Below, piece by piece: positions 51,651 to 61,567 of a DNA stretch of 64,000 nt. The stretch is from assembly GCA_022826345.1 (NCBI GenBank), contig JAJDVB010000023.1:3161-67160 (forward strand), given 5' to 3'. Every line of letters begins with the position of its first letter. The stretch's first letter is position 1. The notes under the pieces were generated by a model. That model worked only from the letters and a program-made list of their open reading frames with translations. It was not told the origin of the DNA and made no database searches. A program made the position numbers and the translations under genes. Origin of the DNA: Alphaproteobacteria bacterium. GTDB taxonomy: Bacteria; Pseudomonadota; Alphaproteobacteria; UBA828.

Positions 51651-52118
51651 ATGGCTGAATTGACCCTCGAGGAACAGGTGGCGCGGCTCACCGCGATCGA
51701 AGATATCAAGCGGATGAAGGCGCAGTACTGCTACTACGCCGATCACGGCTACGATCCGGACGGCCTGGCGAGCCTCTTCGTCGAGGACGCCCGCTGGGAC
51801 GGCGGCGACTTCGGTGTTTACGAGGGCAAGGAAGCGATCCGGGAGTTCTTCGCCGGCATCGGGGACGACATCGTCTTCGCGATTCACCCGGTGATGAACC
51901 CGATCATCACCGTGGACGGCGACACGGCGAACGCCAAGTGGTGGCTCATCATGTGGTGCACCATGATGGTCGATGGCGAGAAGAAGGCCCGCTGGTTCGC
52001 CGCCGAGTACGACGACGATCTTGTGAAGCGCGACGGCGAGTGGCTGTTCACCCACATCAAGGTCACGGGCAAGTTCATGGCCGAGCACGCCGAAGGCTGG
52101 GCAGCTCAGACCGGGTAG
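51651..52118 (+). CDS. SnoaL-like/NTF2-fold protein (copy 2)
   Basis: The 155-residue protein begins MAELTLEEQVARLTAIEDI, with YCYYADHGYDPDGLASLFVE and RWDGGDFGVYEG, paralleling the copy at 49062. The ATG at 51651 sits nine bases after AGGGAGA; another ATG two codons earlier is unlikely. Both copies share the WDGG segment and a C-terminal GEWLFTHIKV/GRWLISKIVL strand, so they arose by duplication and then diverged. It is the last gene of the plus-strand run. Confidence 0.8.
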   Translation: MAELTLEEQVARLTAIEDIKRMKAQYCYYADHGYDPDGLASLFVEDARWDGGDFGVYEGKEAIREFFAGIGDDIVFAIHPVMNPIITVDGDTANAKWWLIMWCTMMVDGEKKARWFAAEYDDDLVKRDGEWLFTHIKVTGKFMAEHAEGWAAQTG

Positions 52119-52151
52119 GCCGCCGCTGCGGCCCGTCGCTCCTGCGGAGCG
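52118..52151. terminator. Two back-to-back hairpins between convergent genes
   Basis: Stems 52118-52123 with 52128-52133 (loop CGCT) and 52137-52142 with 52146-52151 (loop TGC) lie between the SnoaL-like stop and the convergent PLP-fold gene stop. There is no U-tract on either strand, but the location suits a shared transcription stop. Confidence 0.4.
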
Positions 52152-52152
52152 C

Positions 52153-53361
52153 TTAGTCCGCGTCCGTTTCTGGCCAGGAGGCGGGGCGGCCGTCGGTGGT
52201 CCAGACGCCCTTCGCCTCGGGCCTGCCGCTGGCTACGCCTGCGATCGGCACGATGACGGCGCGGGTGAAGAAGGCCTGGGCGCGGAAGCCGAAGATCACC
52301 GTATCGCCCACCGAGACGCGCTGGCGGGGCTCCGGCATAAGCTGGCCGTAGTAGTCGATCATCGCCGGATCCGGCGTGGCGGCGGCGACCTCCTGCGTTG
52401 GCGCCACCTCCGGGTCCCGGCCCACCAGCGCCTTGAGCGGGTATGGCTCGAACACCGGGTCGATGTAGAGCCCGCCGCCGAAGCAGTAGGCGCGGCCCTG
52501 GTGGAGGTGGGAGACCTCGGTGAGATAGAGCATCGCCGGGCGCTCCGGCAGCTCGGTGCGGGCGTGGAGCGGCGTCGTGCCGGTGAGCCCGTGGCCCGGC
52601 TCCACCTGGGTCGCGCCGCCGTCCGCGAGCGCCGCCATCACCCGGGCAGACGTGGTGCCCGGCGCATTGATGACGATCTCGTGCCTGCCCTGCCTGCCGA
52701 GCCGTGACGCGGCCTCGGCCAGGGTGGCGAGATTGGGCGTGGGCCGCGCCTCGCCCGAGGCTTCGTCGAAGAGCAGGGCGGGGAAGGTGGTGAGCCCTGC
52801 GAAGCGGCCGCCCGGCATGCGGTCGAGCGCATCCGCCACGGCCGCGACGGCGCTCGCGTCGAAGCCCCCCTCGTGGCCGGAGTAGAAGGTATCGCCGGGC
52901 GCCTGGATGCGCGCGATCAGTGCCTGCTCGTGGCCCTGGGCGGCGGCGGCCCGCGCAGCCTCGGCCGCCTTCTCCTGGTTGAAGACGGTCCAGTAGTCGG
53001 CGCGCATGGCTGCGGCCTCTGCCGCGTCGTGGCGCGGGATCTGGCCGAGGTGGCCGATATGCGCCAAGCAGTGGCCGTTGGCGTGGATCGGCCGGGCGCA
53101 GGCCATGTCGACCGCGACGAAGCGGCCGACCCCGCCTGCCTTGAGGGCATCGAGCGCCGGCGGATTGCGGCCGATCTGCTTGGTCATCGCCAGCACGTCG
53201 AGGCCGAGCCGGGCCGCCTCGGCGCTCATCAGGCGCGCGTTCTCGGTCATCGTATCGAGGTCGAGCAGGTAGGCGCCGGCCGGCACCCGGCCCGCCCGGT
53301 GCAGCGCGACGGCCGCTTCGAGGAACGCCCGGTTGCGGGCCTTCAACGCTTTCAGGAACAT
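52153..53361 (-). CDS. YhfX/D-serine dehydratase-like PLP-fold enzyme (alanine racemase N-terminal domain)
   Basis: The 402-residue protein has an alanine racemase-like N-terminal barrel. AYLLDLDTMTENARLM at about 30-45 precedes MTKQIGRNPP, in which the lysine is a candidate for the PLP Schiff base. The rest matches YhfX-type proteins and has a C-terminal beta domain. These enzymes are thought to act on amino-acid or amine substrates, possibly as racemases or lyases. The ATG at 53361 follows GGGAGGAG. A longer open frame upstream is out-of-gene. It is transcribed divergently from an MFS transporter. Confidence 0.75.
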   Translation of the reverse strand: MFLKALKARNRAFLEAAVALHRAGRVPAGAYLLDLDTMTENARLMSAEAARLGLDVLAMTKQIGRNPPALDALKAGGVGRFVAVDMACARPIHANGHCLAHIGHLGQIPRHDAAEAAAMRADYWTVFNQEKAAEAARAAAAQGHEQALIARIQAPGDTFYSGHEGGFDASAVAAVADALDRMPGGRFAGLTTFPALLFDEASGEARPTPNLATLAEAASRLGRQGRHEIVINAPGTTSARVMAALADGGATQVEPGHGLTGTTPLHARTELPERPAMLYLTEVSHLHQGRAYCFGGGLYIDPVFEPYPLKALVGRDPEVAPTQEVAAATPDPAMIDYYGQLMPEPRQRVSVGDTVIFGFRAQAFFTRAVIVPIAGVASGRPEAKGVWTTDGRPASWPETDAD

Positions 53362-53466
53362 CGCCCGTCGACTCCTCCCTTGGCCGCCTCGCCCGGCTGC
53401 CGGGTGCGTGGTAGCTTGCGCAGCCGACGCCACCCTGCGCGTGGGCGGCCGCCACGTGGACGATAC

Positions 53467-54696
53467 ATGAGCGAGACCGACCACACGACGCCGGGCGCGG
53501 CGCCTTCCATCTACCCGCTGGTTCGCCTGATCACCTCGCTGGTCCTCGTGACCATGGGCGGCGCCGCCATGTACGCGGTCATCGTGGTGCTCAAGCCGGT
53601 CTCCTTCGAGTTCGAGGTGGGGCGCGGCGTCGCGTCGCTCCCCTACATGATGTTCATGGTGACGGGCGGGGTCGGCGGCGTGGTGATGGGGCGGCTTGCC
53701 GACCGCTTCGGCGTAATGATGCCGGCCCTGATCGGCTGCGTTGGCCTGCCCGCCGGCATGGCCGGCGCCGCCTTCGCCGAGGAGTTCTGGCAGTTCTGCG
53801 TTTCGCTCGGGGTGCTCTCCGGGCTGCTCGGCACGTCCGCCCTCTTCGCGCCGATGGCCGCCGACATCTCGCACTGGTTCACCCGGCGACGGGGTCTCGC
53901 CGTCGCCATCGTGATTACCGGAACCTATTTGGCAGGCGCGCTCTGGCCGCCGATCGTCCAGGCCTCACTCGATGCGCGGGGCTGGCGTGAGACCTTCGTC
54001 CTGATCGCCATCCTCATGGCTTGCGTCATGCTGCCGCTCGTCGCGCTGCTCTATCGCAAGCCGGCCGCGCTGATCGAGGCGCAGGCGGCGCGCGCGGCGC
54101 CGGGCGCAGGCAGGCCGTTGGGCGTCGCTCCCGGCACGCTTCAATGCCTGATCTGCGCTGCCGGGCTCGGCTGCTGTGTCGCGATGGCGGCACCGCAGGT
54201 GCACATCGTCGCCCACGTCACCGATCTCGGATACGCCGCCCAGCACGGCGCCGCGATGCTCTCGCTCATGCTCGGCACCGGCATCGTGAGCCGGATCGGC
54301 TCCGGCTTCATCTCGGACCGAATCGGCGGGCTGCGCACGCTGCTGCTCGGCTCGGTCCTGCAGGCGGTCACGCTGATGGCCTTCCTCGGCGCCGATACGC
54401 TCACCCTGCTCTACGTGGTCTCGGCCGTCTTCGGCCTCTCACAGGGCGGGATCGTGCCGTCCTACACCATCATCATCAGGACGTTCTTCCCCCCGCACGA
54501 AGCGGGTCGTCGGGTCGGCTGGGCGATGCTCTTCACCTTCGCAGGGATGGCGCTCGGCGGCTGGATGGCCGGTGCGCTGTACGACCTGACGGGCTCCTAC
54601 ACCGCGTCATTCATCAACGCGGTCGCATTTAACGTGATGAACGCCGCGATCGTGGTCTTCCTGGCGCAGCGCCATCGGGCGCTGGCAACAGCTTAA
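53467..54696 (+). CDS. MFS family transporter
   Basis: The 409-residue protein has about twelve membrane segments. It carries the MFS loop signature GRLADRFGVMMPALIG at about 79-94 and a matching C-half motif SDRIGGLRTLLLG. It resembles OFA/monocarboxylate-type MFS proteins that import organic acids. The ATG at 53467 is preceded by a GGACGATAC leader. The gene is divergent from the PLP-fold enzyme, suggesting it could import that enzyme's substrate. Its stop and the stop of the convergent HyuB share the TTAA at 54693-54696. Confidence 0.87.
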   Translation: MSETDHTTPGAAPSIYPLVRLITSLVLVTMGGAAMYAVIVVLKPVSFEFEVGRGVASLPYMMFMVTGGVGGVVMGRLADRFGVMMPALIGCVGLPAGMAGAAFAEEFWQFCVSLGVLSGLLGTSALFAPMAADISHWFTRRRGLAVAIVITGTYLAGALWPPIVQASLDARGWRETFVLIAILMACVMLPLVALLYRKPAALIEAQAARAAPGAGRPLGVAPGTLQCLICAAGLGCCVAMAAPQVHIVAHVTDLGYAAQHGAAMLSLMLGTGIVSRIGSGFISDRIGGLRTLLLGSVLQAVTLMAFLGADTLTLLYVVSAVFGLSQGGIVPSYTIIIRTFFPPHEAGRRVGWAMLFTFAGMALGGWMAGALYDLTGSYTASFINAVAFNVMNAAIVVFLAQRHRALATA

Positions 54697-56552
54697 CTTG
54701 CCTTCGCCCGTTGCTGGCCGTTGCCCAGCCGCTCGCGGCGGAGCGCCTCGGTCGCGGCGAGATCGACGGCGAGGTCGTCGTCCTCTTCCGAGCCCACGAT
54801 CACCACGCCGTAGAGCACTTCCGCCTTGGCGCGGGAGACGTAGCGCTCGTTCACGTCACTCAGCACCCGCTCGGGTTCGCGCTCCAGCGGGTCGCCGTAG
54901 CCCCCGCCGCCGTTGTCGATGGCGTGCAGCTTGGAGCCCGCCTCCAGGTGGCAGTAGGCGTCGGTCTCGTAGACCTCGCGCGTGCCGTCCGCCGCGATCT
55001 TGGCCTGATAGCCCGCCTGCGAAGTCAAGCCGCCAAGCACGCCCTGCGGCAGGATCGTGAGCCCGTTGCAGATGTTGATGACCAGCATGGGATCATGGCG
55101 CGGGCCGAAGATCACCTCAGAGGCCGGTCCGCCGCGCCGGCGGCCGGCACCGCATGAGTCCACCAGCGCGCGCACGCTATCGACCTGGAACGGGAAGCGC
55201 TGCTCGTTCACTTCGATGCTGTCGCGGTAGACGAGGCCGACGCTCACCGGGTTGACCAGGCCGTGCATGCCGTCGGTCTCAGCCGAGGCCGCCATGCCGC
55301 CGGCCGACATGAACATCTGGTTGACGTAGGGCGCGCCGTCCCGCCGCCAGTCCTTGCCCGAGCAGACCCCAGTGCCCGCGCCGTTGCAGAAGTTGCCCTG
55401 GCTGAAGCCGTAACCATCGCCGAGCTTGGCGAAGGCCGACTGGATCAGGTTGATGATCATATCGGTCATGTTGGTGGTGGCGACCGAGCAGCTGTGCGGG
55501 AAGCGCGGGATGCCGACCACGCAGTTCTCCCGGAGCAGCACGTCGAGCCGGCGGAAGCTGCCCGCGTTGTGCGGAATGTCGGAATCGAGGCAAGCGAAGA
55601 CCGCCTGCGCCGCTGCCATGGTCGAGGTGACGCGGGTGAGGTTCATGCCGGCGTCCACGCAATCTGGATTGTCGCGCAGATCGACCGTGATGAAACCGGC
55701 CTCGCCGTCGATATCGATCGTCACCTTGATCGGGATGCCGTCCGGCAGAAACGGTTGAATCGGGTCGTGGCAGCCTTCGTTCTCAAGCCGTCCACTGGGC
55801 AGCGCCCGGATCGACTCCCTGGCGCGCCGCTCGGAATAATCGAGCCATTCGCCGATGAAGGCGCGCACCGCCTGGGCGCCGTACTTTTCGATGAACTCCT
55901 TGAGCCGCCGCTCGCCGATCCGTGCCGCCCCGATGGCGGCGAGATAGTCGCCAAACCACTGGTCCGGCACCCGGATGCGGCGACGGCACATGCGGATGAT
56001 GTCGTCGATATCGCGATAGTCGCTCTGCACCTGGACGCAGGGGAAGATCAGCGCGCCTTCGTGATAGACGTCCGTGGCCGCAGCGAAATACGTGGTCGGC
56101 TGGCTGTTGCCCACGTCCGCCTGGTGAGCCTTGATGCCCACCGTGAAGAAGTGCTCGCCCTCGTGGAACACCGGCACCAGAATCGTGTGATCGGCCGCGT
56201 GGCTGTTGCCGGCGTAGGGGTCGTTGTCGAGGAAGGCATCGCCCTCGCGGAAGTCGGGGTGCCTCTCGCTCATGATGGTGGTCTGGATGTTCATGCCGAA
56301 GACGTGAATCGGCATGGCCTCGGCGGTGGCCAGCACCTCGTGGTCGGAGGTGATGATGCCGCACGAAAAATCCCGCGCGATGCCGATGACGGCCGAGCGC
56401 GCGCTGTGCAGAACGGTGTTGGTCATCTCGCGGCAGATCGCGTCCATGCGATTGGCCATGACCGCGAGGTTGAGCGCGCTCAGGCGCTCCTCGGTTTCGG
56501 CCGGGGCAGCAGTCGATAGGGCGGCGGATGCGGCAGTCGATGGGTCGTTCAT
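54693..56552 (-). CDS. Hydantoinase B family protein (HyuB), without partner
   Basis: This 619-residue hydantoinase_B protein contains DAFLDNDPYAGNSHAADHTI, GIKAHQADVGNSQPTTYF and the C-terminal DNGGGGYGDPLEREPERVLS. It is not especially close to the other four HyuB proteins. It lacks a basic tail, and a short Ala/Thr-rich N-terminus leads in. The ATG at 56552 is the first consistent start; the longer open frame upstream is non-coding by codon pattern. There is no HyuA beside it. Its 3' end overlaps the MFS gene stop by four bases. Confidence 0.87.
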   Translation of the reverse strand: MNDPSTAASAALSTAAPAETEERLSALNLAVMANRMDAICREMTNTVLHSARSAVIGIARDFSCGIITSDHEVLATAEAMPIHVFGMNIQTTIMSERHPDFREGDAFLDNDPYAGNSHAADHTILVPVFHEGEHFFTVGIKAHQADVGNSQPTTYFAAATDVYHEGALIFPCVQVQSDYRDIDDIIRMCRRRIRVPDQWFGDYLAAIGAARIGERRLKEFIEKYGAQAVRAFIGEWLDYSERRARESIRALPSGRLENEGCHDPIQPFLPDGIPIKVTIDIDGEAGFITVDLRDNPDCVDAGMNLTRVTSTMAAAQAVFACLDSDIPHNAGSFRRLDVLLRENCVVGIPRFPHSCSVATTNMTDMIINLIQSAFAKLGDGYGFSQGNFCNGAGTGVCSGKDWRRDGAPYVNQMFMSAGGMAASAETDGMHGLVNPVSVGLVYRDSIEVNEQRFPFQVDSVRALVDSCGAGRRRGGPASEVIFGPRHDPMLVINICNGLTILPQGVLGGLTSQAGYQAKIAADGTREVYETDAYCHLEAGSKLHAIDNGGGGYGDPLEREPERVLSDVNERYVSRAKAEVLYGVVIVGSEEDDDLAVDLAATEALRRERLGNGQQRAKAS

Positions 56553-56688
56553 GGCTTCGCACGCGCTCCTCGGTTTGGCCGGAGCACCAAGCTTAGCACG
56601 TTGCGCTGGCTCCCCGCCCGCAGCGCTCCAAACAGCTCCGGCTCGGCGACTCTTGGGTGGCGCGCCCTTTCGGCGCGACGGCTTGTAG

Positions 56689-57942
<1,254 letters not shown>

Positions 57943-58069
57943 CTTCGCCCTGAGGGCCGCTCACGCAGCGTTGAGTTGCCGTGAGTGGCCGCCGGTGCCA
58001 TTTCTCTCTGCAAGAGCCCCGCGCGCGGGCGCAGGGCGGAACGCAACTGGCATTCGCGGAGGGCCTTCG

Positions 58070-59062
58070 ATGCTGATCAAGATCAAGCGCGGCTGGGAGC
58101 TGCCGGACTCCGCCGCAACTCCTGAATCGGTGTTCATAAACCGGCGCACGCTGCTCAAGGGGCTCGCCACCGGCCCGTTGCTTGCGGCAGGCGCCGCAGT
58201 ACCGTTCGCGGGTGGCCTCGGTTCGGCGCTGGCGGACGAGGAGCAGGAAGACCCCTCGGCCCACCTCTATCCGGTCGAGCAGAACCCGGCATACACCCTC
58301 GACCGGCCGCTCACGCCGGAGGACTTCGCCACCACCTACAACAACTATTACGAGTTCGGCTCTTACAAGGAGATTTGGCAGAAGGCCCAGGCGCTCAAGA
58401 TCCGGCCCTGGACGGTCGAGTTCGACGGGCTGGTGGAAGAGCCGATGACCATCGGCATCGACGACCTGCTGGCGAAGATGCCGCTGGAGGAACGCCTCTA
58501 CCGCCACCGCTGCGTCGAGGCGTGGTCGATCGCCGTGCCCTACAGCGGCTTCCCACTCAAGGCGCTGATCGACTTCGCGCGGCCCCTCGGCGATGCCAAG
58601 TATCTGGTCATGCAAACCTTCGAGGACGACGACGTGGCCGAAGGCCAGCGGCAGTTCTGGTATCCCTGGCCCTACATCGAAGGCCTGACCATGGCCGAGG
58701 CCACCAACGAGCTGGCCTTCATCGCCACCGGCTACTACGGCAAGCCGATCCCGAAGCAGAACGGCGCGCCGCTGCGCCTCGCCGTGCCGTGGAAGTACGG
58801 CTTCAAGCACATCAAGGGCATCGTCCGCTTCAGCTTCACGGATGAACGGCCGGTCTCCTTCTGGGAGGACCTCGCGGGCAACGAGTACGGCTTCTGGGCC
58901 AACGTCAATCCGCAAGTGCCGCACCCGCGCTGGAGCCAGGCCAACGAGCGCTTCTACGGGCCCGACGGGCAGGAGCGCCGCCCGACGCTGCTCTACAACG
59001 GCTATGCCGAGCAGGTCGCCTCGCTCTACGAGGGCATGGAGAACGAGTTGATCTTCATGTAG
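58070..59062 (+). CDS. msrP: Periplasmic methionine sulfoxide reductase catalytic subunit MsrP (YedY)
   Basis: The 330-residue protein has a Tat signal: INRRTLLKG with twin arginines at 25-26, then a hydrophobic stretch to about residue 55. The oxidoreductase molybdopterin domain includes RHRCVEAWSIAVPYSGFPL, in which Cys 148 is the expected Mo ligand. MsrP repairs oxidised methionines in periplasmic proteins, receiving electrons from the membrane haem protein MsrQ. No msrQ follows; the next gene is on the opposite strand. The ATG at 58070 follows CGGAGGGCC, eight bases upstream. Confidence 0.92.
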   Translation: MLIKIKRGWELPDSAATPESVFINRRTLLKGLATGPLLAAGAAVPFAGGLGSALADEEQEDPSAHLYPVEQNPAYTLDRPLTPEDFATTYNNYYEFGSYKEIWQKAQALKIRPWTVEFDGLVEEPMTIGIDDLLAKMPLEERLYRHRCVEAWSIAVPYSGFPLKALIDFARPLGDAKYLVMQTFEDDDVAEGQRQFWYPWPYIEGLTMAEATNELAFIATGYYGKPIPKQNGAPLRLAVPWKYGFKHIKGIVRFSFTDERPVSFWEDLAGNEYGFWANVNPQVPHPRWSQANERFYGPDGQERRPTLLYNGYAEQVASLYEGMENELIFM

Positions 59063-59090
59063 CGCCCGAGCCGACACGCGCTGCGTTGAG

Positions 59091-59125
59091 GGCCGCCCTG
59101 GCCAACGGTCGGGGCGGCCTTCTCT
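59091..59125 (+). terminator. Intrinsic terminator after msrP
   Basis: An 8-bp stem (59091-59098 with 59112-59119) and 13-base loop is followed by TTCTCT on the plus strand, 29 bp past the MsrP stop. It lies between msrP and the convergent aminotransferase and may serve both. Confidence 0.6.
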
Positions 59126-59133
59126 ACTATGGT

Positions 59134-60321
59134 TCAGACCGTGTTGAACTCGTTGTCGTGACACTCGATGTAGCGGACGATCCGCTCCAGCCCCTCGCGC
59201 AGAGCCTCGTGCGAATGGGCGAAGCAGAGCCGGAAGTACTCTTCGTTGCCCGGGCCGAAGGTGTAGCCCGGCGCGATGCCGACGTCCTCTTCCGCGAGCA
59301 CGCCTTCCGCGAACGCGAGGCTCGACGTGAGCCCTCGCACGCGCGGAAAGGCATAGAACGCGCCCTGCGGCTCCGTGAGTTCGATGCGCGGGCAGCGCCC
59401 CAGTACTTGCGCGACGATCTCCCGCCCCCTCGCGTACTGATCGCGTAGCCGGACGACTGTCTCCTCGCCCCGCTCCAGCGCCGTGATCGCGGCCTGCTGC
59501 ACGAACACGGTCGCCCCGGTGTTGAAACACTCGGAGAGGACCGCCCATGTCTCGGCATGCCGGCTCGGCGCGACCACCCAGCCGACCCGCCACCCGGTCA
59601 TGGCCCAGGCCTTGGAGAAGCCGCTCACGACGATGACCGGATCGTCGTCGCGCGCCAGCGTCATGAAAGAGGGCGCGACGTCGCCGTCATAGACGTTGCG
59701 ATGGTAGACCTCGTCGGCGATCAGAAGGATGTTCCGTTCGCGGCAAAGCTCCAGCAGCTCGGCCTGCTGTTCGTTGGGCATTACCCAGCCGGTGGGGTTG
59801 CAGGGCGAGTTGACGAAGAGCGAGCGGGTGCGCGGTCGCAGCGCCGCGCGGATGTCGTCGAGATCGAGTTGCCATCCGGCCTCCGTCCGCCGCTGGCTCA
59901 CGTAGGTCACTTCGGCGCCGGTCGCCTGGTAGGTGCTCTCGATGTTGGGCCAGACCGGGCCGATGATGATCGCGTGATCCCCGGTGCTCAGCGCCATCTG
60001 CGCGGCGATGGTGATGCCGAGCATGGTCGCGCCCGGCACGGTGATCCGGTCGGGGTCGAGGTCGATCCCGTAGAGGGCGTCGAGGTAGCGCTTCAGCGCG
60101 TCGCGCAACACCTGCTTGCCGCGGGTGTGGGCGTAGAAGGTGTCGCCCGCGTCGAGCGCTTCCTTGGCCGCGGTGCGAATGAACTCGTCGGTCACGGCAT
60201 CGCCTTCGCCGAACCAGAGCGCGATCACCTTCGGGTCGCCGATGCGGGTCAGGGCGACGCGGGTAATCCCGTTCTGCTCCAGGGCGGCGATTTCGGGGCG
60301 GAGGAAATCCATGACCATCAC
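59134..60321 (-). CDS. Class I aminotransferase
   Basis: The 395-residue PLP enzyme includes NSPCNPTGWVMP and the cofactor lysine in SGFSKAWAMTGWRVGWVVA near 230, a standard fold-type I pattern. It differs from the AatA-type enzyme at 56740 and its amino acid is not predictable. On the minus strand the multi-hairpin element ending in a terminator lies 75 bp upstream of its ATG at 60321. The region could therefore regulate its transcription as a structured leader, or simply end an upstream transcript. Confidence 0.88.
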   Translation of the reverse strand: MMVMDFLRPEIAALEQNGITRVALTRIGDPKVIALWFGEGDAVTDEFIRTAAKEALDAGDTFYAHTRGKQVLRDALKRYLDALYGIDLDPDRITVPGATMLGITIAAQMALSTGDHAIIIGPVWPNIESTYQATGAEVTYVSQRRTEAGWQLDLDDIRAALRPRTRSLFVNSPCNPTGWVMPNEQQAELLELCRERNILLIADEVYHRNVYDGDVAPSFMTLARDDDPVIVVSGFSKAWAMTGWRVGWVVAPSRHAETWAVLSECFNTGATVFVQQAAITALERGEETVVRLRDQYARGREIVAQVLGRCPRIELTEPQGAFYAFPRVRGLTSSLAFAEGVLAEEDVGIAPGYTFGPGNEEYFRLCFAHSHEALREGLERIVRYIECHDNEFNTV

Positions 60322-60395
60322 CCATGCTGTGGCGGCCGCACTCTATCGACCCCGGCCCGAACGGAGAACCGGGTCAAGGTGGACTTTTCGTGCTC

Positions 60396-60559
60396 AAGAC
60401 AAAAGGAAGGCCGGGTCCGAAGACCCGGCCAGTCTAACAGGGAGGCTTCACGTCTAGGAGACGTGGGATCCGAGGATCCCCTTCAGGCCTTGCACCTGAA
60501 GACGGCAAACCGGGGTGGGCACCCCGGCTAATCCTCGTCGCATGACGCACGCGTCATGC
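60396..60559 (-). ncRNA. Candidate structured RNA: six consecutive hairpins ending in an intrinsic terminator
   Basis: Six inverted repeats follow one another between genes: 60540-60548/60551-60559, 60510-60516/60521-60527, 60481-60487/60495-60501, 60465-60470/60475-60480, 60449-60455/60459-60465 and 60409-60417/60422-60430. Read on the minus strand the last one has a UUCG loop and is followed by TTCCTTTTGTCTT, a textbook intrinsic terminator. No ORF fits. It could be a small RNA, an attenuating leader of the aminotransferase gene at 60321, or the 3' end of the lysR transcript. A CCTCCC segment lies single-stranded between the last two hairpins. I recognise no known RNA family. Confidence 0.6.
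60397..60430 (-). terminator. Intrinsic terminator with UUCG tetraloop
   Basis: A 9-bp perfect stem (60409-60417 with 60422-60430) with a UUCG loop on the minus strand is followed by a U-rich run at 60408-60397. It ends transcripts from lysR or from the hairpin element, ahead of the aminotransferase gene. The remaining gap, 60322-60396 and 60560-60648, shows no gene. Confidence 0.8.
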
Positions 60560-60648
60560 TGCGGCGCAATATGTAATCGTGCCGAAACAAATGTGCTAGG
60601 GCATGGGGAGCAAACCAGCCATGCGTTTAGTTCATGGCTACGGGCGTA

Positions 60649-61539
60649 TCAGGAGCGCCACTTGGCCACCTCGGAGAGTAGAAAGTCGCGGAAAACCCCG
60701 ATTCTCTTGGAGTATCGCAATTCCTCGGCGTAGGTGAAGAAGGCTTCGAAAGGCGGACCCTGACGGTCCGGCAGCACGCGCTGGAGCCGCTGGCTGCCCC
60801 AGGCCACGTAGTCGGGCAACGCGGCGATCCCGAGGCCGCTCTCCACGGCTTCGCGCATGCAATAAATGTTGTTCGCTTCCAAAACGATGCGGCCGTCAGC
60901 CCTCGGATTACCCGAAATGCCGATCAGCCAGTCCGGGTTGGCGATGGGGGTGAGCGGCCCCTGGCCATAGATGATCAGGCGCTGGCGGGCGAGGTCGTCC
61001 ACCGTCTCGATCGGCCCGAAGCGGGTCAGATAGTCCGGCGAGGCGTAGATGTACGAATAGACGGTCATCAGGTGGCGGCGGACGAGATCGGGCTCGGTCG
61101 GTTCGATCATGCGGATCGCCACGTCCGCCTCGCGCATGGCGAGGTCCAGCAGGTTGTCCGAGGTCAGCAGGGTGATCTTGATTTCCGGATAAAGGCTGTT
61201 GAAGGCGGGGATCCTGGGCGTCAGCCAGACCGAGGCGAAGGAGACCGTGGTCGTGATCTTCAGTGGGCCCGAGGGCCGGTCGCGGGCGTCGGTAATCTGC
61301 GCCTCGGTCATCGCGAGCTTGGCCGAGACCTCGCGGACCGTGCGGTAGAGCGCCTCGCCCTGTTCGGTCAGCAGCAGACCGCGCGAGTGGCGGTGGAACA
61401 GGACCGCGCCCAAGCTCTTCTCCAGCGCCGCGATCTGCCGGCTCACCGCCGACTGGCTGAGTTCGAGGATGTCGCCGGCGCGGGTGAAGCTGCCGTGCTC
61501 CGCGACCGTCTGGAATATTCGTAGCCGGTTCCAATCCAT
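60649..61539 (-). CDS. LysR family transcriptional regulator
   Basis: The 296-residue protein has an N-terminal winged helix-turn-helix (FTRAGDILELSQSAVSRQIA at about 18-37). A LysR effector domain follows (about 90-290), with PLKITTTVSFASVWLTPRIP. It probably binds DNA as a tetramer and responds to a small ligand. It lies 28 bp after trxB on the same strand, an arrangement I have seen in alphaproteobacteria, so the two may be co-transcribed. Its target genes are unknown; candidates are the trxB promoter region and the aminotransferase gene. Confidence 0.88.
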   Translation of the reverse strand: MDWNRLRIFQTVAEHGSFTRAGDILELSQSAVSRQIAALEKSLGAVLFHRHSRGLLLTEQGEALYRTVREVSAKLAMTEAQITDARDRPSGPLKITTTVSFASVWLTPRIPAFNSLYPEIKITLLTSDNLLDLAMREADVAIRMIEPTEPDLVRRHLMTVYSYIYASPDYLTRFGPIETVDDLARQRLIIYGQGPLTPIANPDWLIGISGNPRADGRIVLEANNIYCMREAVESGLGIAALPDYVAWGSQRLQRVLPDRQGPPFEAFFTYAEELRYSKRIGVFRDFLLSEVAKWRS

Positions 61540-61567
61540 GGCAGCGCCCCCGGCGCCGCGCCGGTGC

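Noticed and set aside
60409..60559. tRNA, tmRNA, SRP RNA or known riboswitch in the hairpin cluster
   Set aside because: No cloverleaf, anticodon loop or SRP motif is visible, and the consecutive independent hairpins do not match SAM, glycine or other common riboswitch patterns I can recall.
60409..60559. CRISPR array
   Set aside because: The hairpins have different sequences and there are no repeated spacer-separated units.
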